Shown: in pieces, positions 59,222 to 64,000 of the stretch
How the letters are laid out: each line of letters opens with the position of its first letter
Position numbering within the stretch: position 1 is the stretch's first letter
Assembly: GCF_026914265.1 (NCBI RefSeq)
Contig: NC_069122.1
Span: forward strand, 41,178,125 to 41,242,124
Length of the DNA: 64,000 nt
DNA from: Mya arenaria
Taxonomy: Eukaryota; Mollusca; Bivalvia; Myida; Myidae
Direction: 5' to 3'
Program-made: the position numbers and the translations under genes
The notes under the pieces: generated by a model
Told to the model about the DNA's origin: nothing
Databases searched by the model: none
The model's input: only the letters and a program-made list of their open reading frames with translations

Positions 59222-59292
59222 CAATGGTTTATTGCTTTTATTATCATTATCATTATTTTCATTATTATTATTATTAGTAGTAGTAGTAGTAT
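59222..59292. repeat. ATT/AGT microsatellite
   Basis: Runs of ATTATTATTATT and AGTAGTAGTAGT. Confidence 0.9.
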
Positions 59293-59854
59293 TGCATGAG
59301 TGTGCGCATATTATGTCGCCTGTGTAGCATGACAAACACCAAGGGATCATTTTCGGCGTCGTCGTCCGCTTACTTGGTGGCATACTTTCATGTACGCCAT
59401 CTTACTTGAGCATTTATAATCCAATATTTAGCAAACTTGGTTCCATTGTGTATTGGTACCACTGCCTGGCTGCGTTCAATTAATAGCCATATCTCAATAT
59501 TGACTCTAGTTATTGGCTGTGGTTATGGCCCTTGTATTGTCAAACACGGAACAAATTTACTTTATTCGGTTGAGCACTTTAGTATCCAATCTTCAATAAA
59601 CTTGGTTGAAATGTTTTTGTGCATATGTCTCGGACAATTTCGATAAACATCCAGATAACATCTGGGGGTGTGATATTTAAAAAATAATCACCTTTTCCGG
59701 ACTTTTACTGCTCACCTGGTATCATATCTTAAATAAATAAAGGGGTTCCTTATAAGCCTTTGGCTTTCTTCTCAATCCTTTACTGGTAAGTGTAATGTTA
59801 CTCTAACCATTATATATTTTACAACGATTGTGAAATAAGCTATGATAGCTTATA

Positions 59855-60050
59855 CTAAGTCACTCTCGTTGGCACAACGTTGCGCGAGAGTGTGGTCTTG
59901 TGTTGTGGGGGAAATCGGAGAACCCGGAGGAAAGCCACTTGTCCGGCTTGGTGACCACTAACCAAACTCACATGCGCCCGGGCCGGGAATCGAACCCGGG
60001 TCGCCTTGGTGAGAAGCGAGTGCGCTAACCACTGCGCTAACCGGACAACA
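59855..60050 (-). mobile_element. tRNA-derived SINE, minus strand
   Basis: The reverse complement begins TTGTCCGGTTAGCGCAGTGG, has the B box GGGTTCGATTCC, the central TTTCCTCCGGGTTCTCCG and CCCCCACAACACAAGACCAC, and ends CCAACGAGAGTGACTTAG. It is better preserved than the copy at 54340. Confidence 0.88.
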
Positions 60051-61984
60051 CCAAGTGTAATGTTGTTTCAGCTAGTTTGTGTGTATATATACGACGGCAT
60101 ACTATCTCAAACAAGTTCGATCAAAATTCAGATCGTAATCTTCACGCAAGTTGTATGACCGTTGATTTCTGAATACCTGACCAAATTCAATTTGTCCACT
60201 TTCTTACATAAAGTTTTTACCAACCTGTGATCATGCACAATATCTCAACTTATTTCAATAAAAAAATATTACCCTTCTAGTAGGTGCTAGCCCTTTATTG
60301 TCATACATTTACCTCATTTATCTGATACGCTCCCTATATCAACCATTTTTATCCAATATTTACAAAACAGTAGCATACACTTTTTCCCGCAAATTTGGTA
60401 TCCTGCCAGATTGCAACATTCAATTTTGAGTTACTGCCCTTGCCTTGAATTTTTTTATTTTTCTAATTTGACCTGCTTAACTTATATTGCATTACATGTT
60501 TGAACTAACTTCAACAACTTCCAGAAGTGAAACATATCGCTCTTGTTTCATCAATCTGTCTCACAATTCATAAATGTTTCATTCTTTTCAATTCATAAAG
60601 ATGGGCGTGCCAAGGGGGTGACGTATTCAATTCGCTGAATTCTAGTTATCAAAATCGGTTCAGATTTCATGGTCAATAACATGATCATTTTTATGCATGT
60701 TTTCAGTCGTCTGATTTGCAAAGATTTCTGACTGTGATACAAATTATGTATATGAAGACAACGTCGATAAACATAAACACTAAAATATGGAAACAAAATA
60801 ACAAGAAAATATACAATTATAGTTTTATGTTAAAGACGATTTTTAATCGAGGCAGACAAAATTGAATGTGAAAGTTGAATGTGGTTTATGTTCATACTCA
60901 TCCAATTTGATCATATTACTTACATGTACATGTATATGCAATTACAACCATTTCATATTTTGTATTAACTGTTCACCCACATTGTTCATGTTTATATATG
61001 TGGTTGAATAGAAGACGTACTTGGTACACGTCTTAATATAAATAAACTATATATAATGCAAGTGTGTTTTTAAACCGCCTTTGGTATGAACTTCCGTGTC
61101 CTTGGCGATAAGAGGGCTTACCGCATCGCATTCTTTTTCAATATTAAGTTATAAACGTCGTTCTGTAGTAAACCCGCGAGTTGCATTTTAAACTATTATT
61201 AATAAAACAAACAAACACGTAAGAGTATGAAATATTACGGGGGTAATATCAGATGGAATCCCAATATAGTATGAAGTAATACCTTATTTAATTCATTCCG
61301 CACCCATTATTGTTTGGGCATTCAGTTTTGGTGTTGAAGGGGAATAGTCGAGTTGTCATTTATAATTCATATTTAAAATCCGTTACAACTGGACTAATGG
61401 AATGGGTAAATATTCCGATTTATTTACACTTTTATAATGTTCGTTTTAAGTGTATTTTACTGTTCGTTCACTCGAAGCTGTGTGAGTGTAAGTTTGCTAA
61501 AGAATATAAGTTATTAACAATTTTATTTGCTCTGCCCGAGCTGGGTGTTTTTTCATGGGAGCGTCACAAAAAATCAATATTCGTTAGTTAGTAATGGTTG
61601 AACGTTGTTAGTATACTTACTTTACTTTACTTACAAAACTAAATGGTTAGTGCGTTAGTGCCGATTTATTGGACGACATATTATGTTGACAACTAATTGT
61701 TGTTGTAACTAGAACTAGTTAAATATCAGCCAGAGAGTTTACAAGCTAACTGGTGTTGTTTTTTATAATAGTCACCTTTAATTTTAAAAACCTGATTAGT
61801 GTTACCGACCTACATGTACATTTAGGCTTATGAGATGAGGTGGGGCTATTAATTTTGCTGTAGTTGTCTGATAATGCATGTTAGTCACATTTACATACAT
61901 GTCGTTATCTCCTGTGATATACCAAGCGGACTCACACAGGCTGACTGTCATATGTTATAAACGAATGATAACATTTTACACACA
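60051..61984. other. No supported feature
   Basis: AT-rich. Short frames at 60593-60796 (minus) and 61310-61591 (plus) show no recognisable domain. Confidence 0.45.
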
Positions 61985-62746
61985 CAGGCGCGTAGGAGCT
62001 GGGTCCGCGCCCGCGGGCCCAATATTCTAACTAGTAACGGCAATGGGGCCGCGAATGTTTGTTACTCGTATTTTAAATAATGCTACGCGCATATGGATAT
62101 TCAATAAACAGGTCACCATGTCATAATTAAACCTGTGACCATGTAGCTCATATGCGTGTTCACTCTGGCGTGAAAACAAGCGGCAGATTATTAAAGACGG
62201 GTAAGTGGAAGAATAGGCAATAAAACAGTAATTATTTGTATCGTTTTTGACTGTAGAGATTATAATAATTGCAATTACTCGTTAGAATAGAATTGTCATT
62301 AAATAGCCAGCAATATGTATTTGTTGAAACTCGTCACATTAAAGTTTCACTTTAAAATGGACGTTCCAAATCTGCCTAAAAGTTTATATATTCAAAGAGA
62401 TCTTTTGGCACTAAAAAAACTGAACTTCAACTCGCAATGGTTCCAAAGTCACTCGTGGCTTCACTATGATGAGGATAATAGCGCTATTTTGTTATTTAAC
62501 ATACATTGTGAGACTGCGCAAATATGAATATTTAAAAGTAAATAAATACCAGCGTTTATAATAATTTAAGATTGGGCAATAATTAACATGTCGCTGTTGC
62601 TCATTCTTATAACCGAAAAAATGTTTAGATAAATCATGAAAATAGAACCTGAACTCACTGGAAATCGAGTCTTTCAATGCTTAAAATTAAAAAAAAAATC
62701 TCACCGCTTCCGCAGCCCCAATGTCAATGTCCTTCCTACGCGCCTG
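61985..62746. mobile_element. hAT-like (ZMYM1 type) non-autonomous element
   Basis: Inverted ends CAGGCGCGTAGGA (61985-61997) and TCCTACGCGCCTG (62734-62746). A GC-rich subterminal stretch follows the left end. CAGG-type termini and the inner zinc-finger remnant fit hAT elements. A clean 8-bp target duplication was not seen; only ACACA is shared by the flanks. Confidence 0.65.
62315..62527 (+). pseudogene. ZMYM1/TTF-type zinc-finger fragment of a hAT transposase
   Basis: The frame contains FNSQWFQSHSWLHYDEDNSA followed by ILLFNIHCETAQI. W-F...WLHYDE...C is the start of the TTF-type zinc finger at the N terminus of ZMYM1-like/DUF4371 hAT transposases. The first Cys of the expected CxxC appears replaced and no RNase-H-like domain follows, so it is a fragment. 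Confidence 0.6.
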
Positions 62747-63114
62747 ACACATGTAGCATGTTTTAAAGTATTAGATATAGAACATCTATCTTCCATTACA
62801 CTTTGATAAACATTATAAAGCAATGATTAAGGGTTAGACTAATTACAATTCAAAACACTTGAAAATGTTGAAAGAAATATGATATGCAATCATTACAAGA
62901 AAGTTCAGATAATTACTCTATATGTCGATGTAGGTGCTTGTTGGTGAGACAATTAAGTCTACCTCACATAACCTTTAGTGTCATTTGACCTGTAAAGTTA
63001 AGTGACATGAGGTCTTAAAAGCAATTTTTTCTTCAGATTTATATATAGGAGATGTCACTCCAAACAACGATCTTCCATATCTATTAGATTACGAAATTAT
63101 ATGACATTCTTAAA

Positions 63115-63350
63115 ACGCTACAATGCACTTGCGTATTTAGAGGGGGGTGCAACCGTCGCGCCCCCCTCTAAAATCGTCCAAGTTCACTTTTTATATCAAG
63201 ATGGGAGGAAAAAACACGTAATAAAATACCCTTTAAATGCACCATTTCCGACTACAAATGGTTAACATTTCCTTGAGGGAGTAACCCCTAATCCGCATGC
63301 AAACAAGTTATGCCATATTCGTTCGATTCTAAGGGAGGGGCGCATGTAAA
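63115..63350. repeat. Possible dispersed repeat starting GTATTTAGAGGGGGGTGC
   Basis: GGGGGGTGCAACCGTCGCGCCCCCCTC is a small hairpin-forming GC patch in AT-rich sequence. The right boundary is unclear. Confidence 0.35.
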
Positions 63351-63414
63351 GATTTGTAGATGTTTTAACATTAACTACACTGCCTGAGTAAAAGTCATTG
63401 TTCTAGATGGGCCT

Positions 63415-63475
63415 GTGCACAACCAAGGGCACGGTTCAGGGCTAAGGGCTCGGTTCAGGGCACGGTTCAGGGATT
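63415..63475. repeat. Short tandem repeat CACGGTTCAGGG
   Basis: GGGCACGGTTCAGGGCTAAG, GGCTCGGTTCAGGG and GCACGGTTCAGGG give three to four imperfect units. Confidence 0.75.
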
Positions 63476-63797
63476 GGCATAACCAATCGCTTACCATATC
63501 AATGTTAAATCCATCAGTTCCACCATTTGCGCAATTACAATTATCAATAACATGCACTCTGATCTGCAATTTTTTTGAAAATGGTATATCTTCCCTAAGC
63601 GCTTGGAGCATTTTTGCGTTACACTGAACTCTAGATTTTGGTTTGGTCTTTGTTTAGTTTGTGATCGACACTCCCACGAAATATTCCTTTTTGTATTCTT
63701 TAATGCATTAACTTTGATTTTGCATCATACCGTGACCATGATTTGTTTTTTGAAGTCCACATTCTTTGTATCTACACCTCATGCACCTGTGAAGATT

Positions 63798-64000
63798 TAA
63801 AGTGACACTCGTATTTAAAATCAATACATACACATGTATAATAAACATAAATCTGGAGTGATAGACCTTTAACTTCTTACTCAATAATGCATTTATGGAA
63901 AATATTAATTACTGATAACAAGATTGAAACCGCGTATTTAATATTTGAAAACGTAAAAGTATTAAATGATTGGTGAGCGTTAAAAGATTTACTGTGATCT
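63798..64000. mobile_element. TTAA MITE, AGTGACACTC family, copy 2, cut by window end
   Basis: TTTAAAGTGACACTCGTATT and CATTAAATGATTGG-type interior sequence (TTACTGATAACAAGATTG) match 53445-53819. The right end lies beyond the window. Confidence 0.78.

Overview
This is a gene-poor, AT-rich, intron-containing eukaryotic window. It is packed with MITEs, tRNA-derived SINEs, minisatellites and microsatellites. The repeat style (TTAA-flanked MITEs starting AGCTGCACTC or AGGGACTG, GTCC microsatellite, SINEs sharing a conserved central domain) and a CXorf38-like gene joined to a coiled coil suggest a mollusc, most likely a bivalve. That assignment is inference. No prokaryotic operon, CRISPR array, rRNA or intact functional tRNA gene was seen.

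Region 1 (1-26.5 kb) is mobile DNA. A 9.45-kb block (about 1041-10494) is repeated head-to-tail as 10493-19944 with only about a dozen differences seen by eye. Each copy carries a 2.74-kb element with long inverted repeats and a 9-bp target duplication (MULE-like), and a 775-bp hAT derivative with a decayed BED-finger piece. A third hAT copy lies at 24580-25353. Copies 2 and 3 act as the ends of a 13.36-kb composite element: the outer flanks share the 8-mer ATAGCTAT and the inner flanks share a different 8-mer, GCATCTAC. The composite sits inside an older TTAA-type element whose ends are at 11880 and 26456. Inside the composite, at 22.67-22.89 kb, is a CpG-rich patch with an NRF1-like site, a YY1-like ATGGCGGC start and splice donors pointing both ways.

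Region 2 (26.5-48 kb) has no convincing multi-exon gene. It holds several MITEs, a roughly 90-105-bp satellite array with a MITE inserted in it, a foldback element, and two paralogous blocks (37.65-38.92 and 45.17-46.44 kb). Each block has the same 5' flank, a minisatellite built on a 22-bp unit, and the same 3' flank ending in a candidate 25-nt first coding exon (MASDEWKT / MSSDEGKT) followed by a splice donor.

Region 3 (46.4-59 kb, + strand) contains the recognisable genes. The first is a CXorf38-like gene: a domain exon, an exon with an RX4H (HEPN-like) motif, and a coiled-coil exon that runs into repeat-like sequence. At least three decayed copies of the RX4H exon lie just upstream of the intact one. 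The second is the C-terminal half of a di-N-acetylchitobiase (CTBS, GH18 family), in four phase-consistent exons at 54813-58852. Its second intron is filled by a 65/59-bp minisatellite of about 1.76 kb. The N-terminal half with the DxxDxDxE catalytic motif was not found in the window.

Region 4 (59-64 kb) holds a reverse-strand SINE, a hAT-like element at 61985-62746 with a ZMYM1/TTF-type zinc-finger remnant, and the start of a TTAA element that runs off the window.
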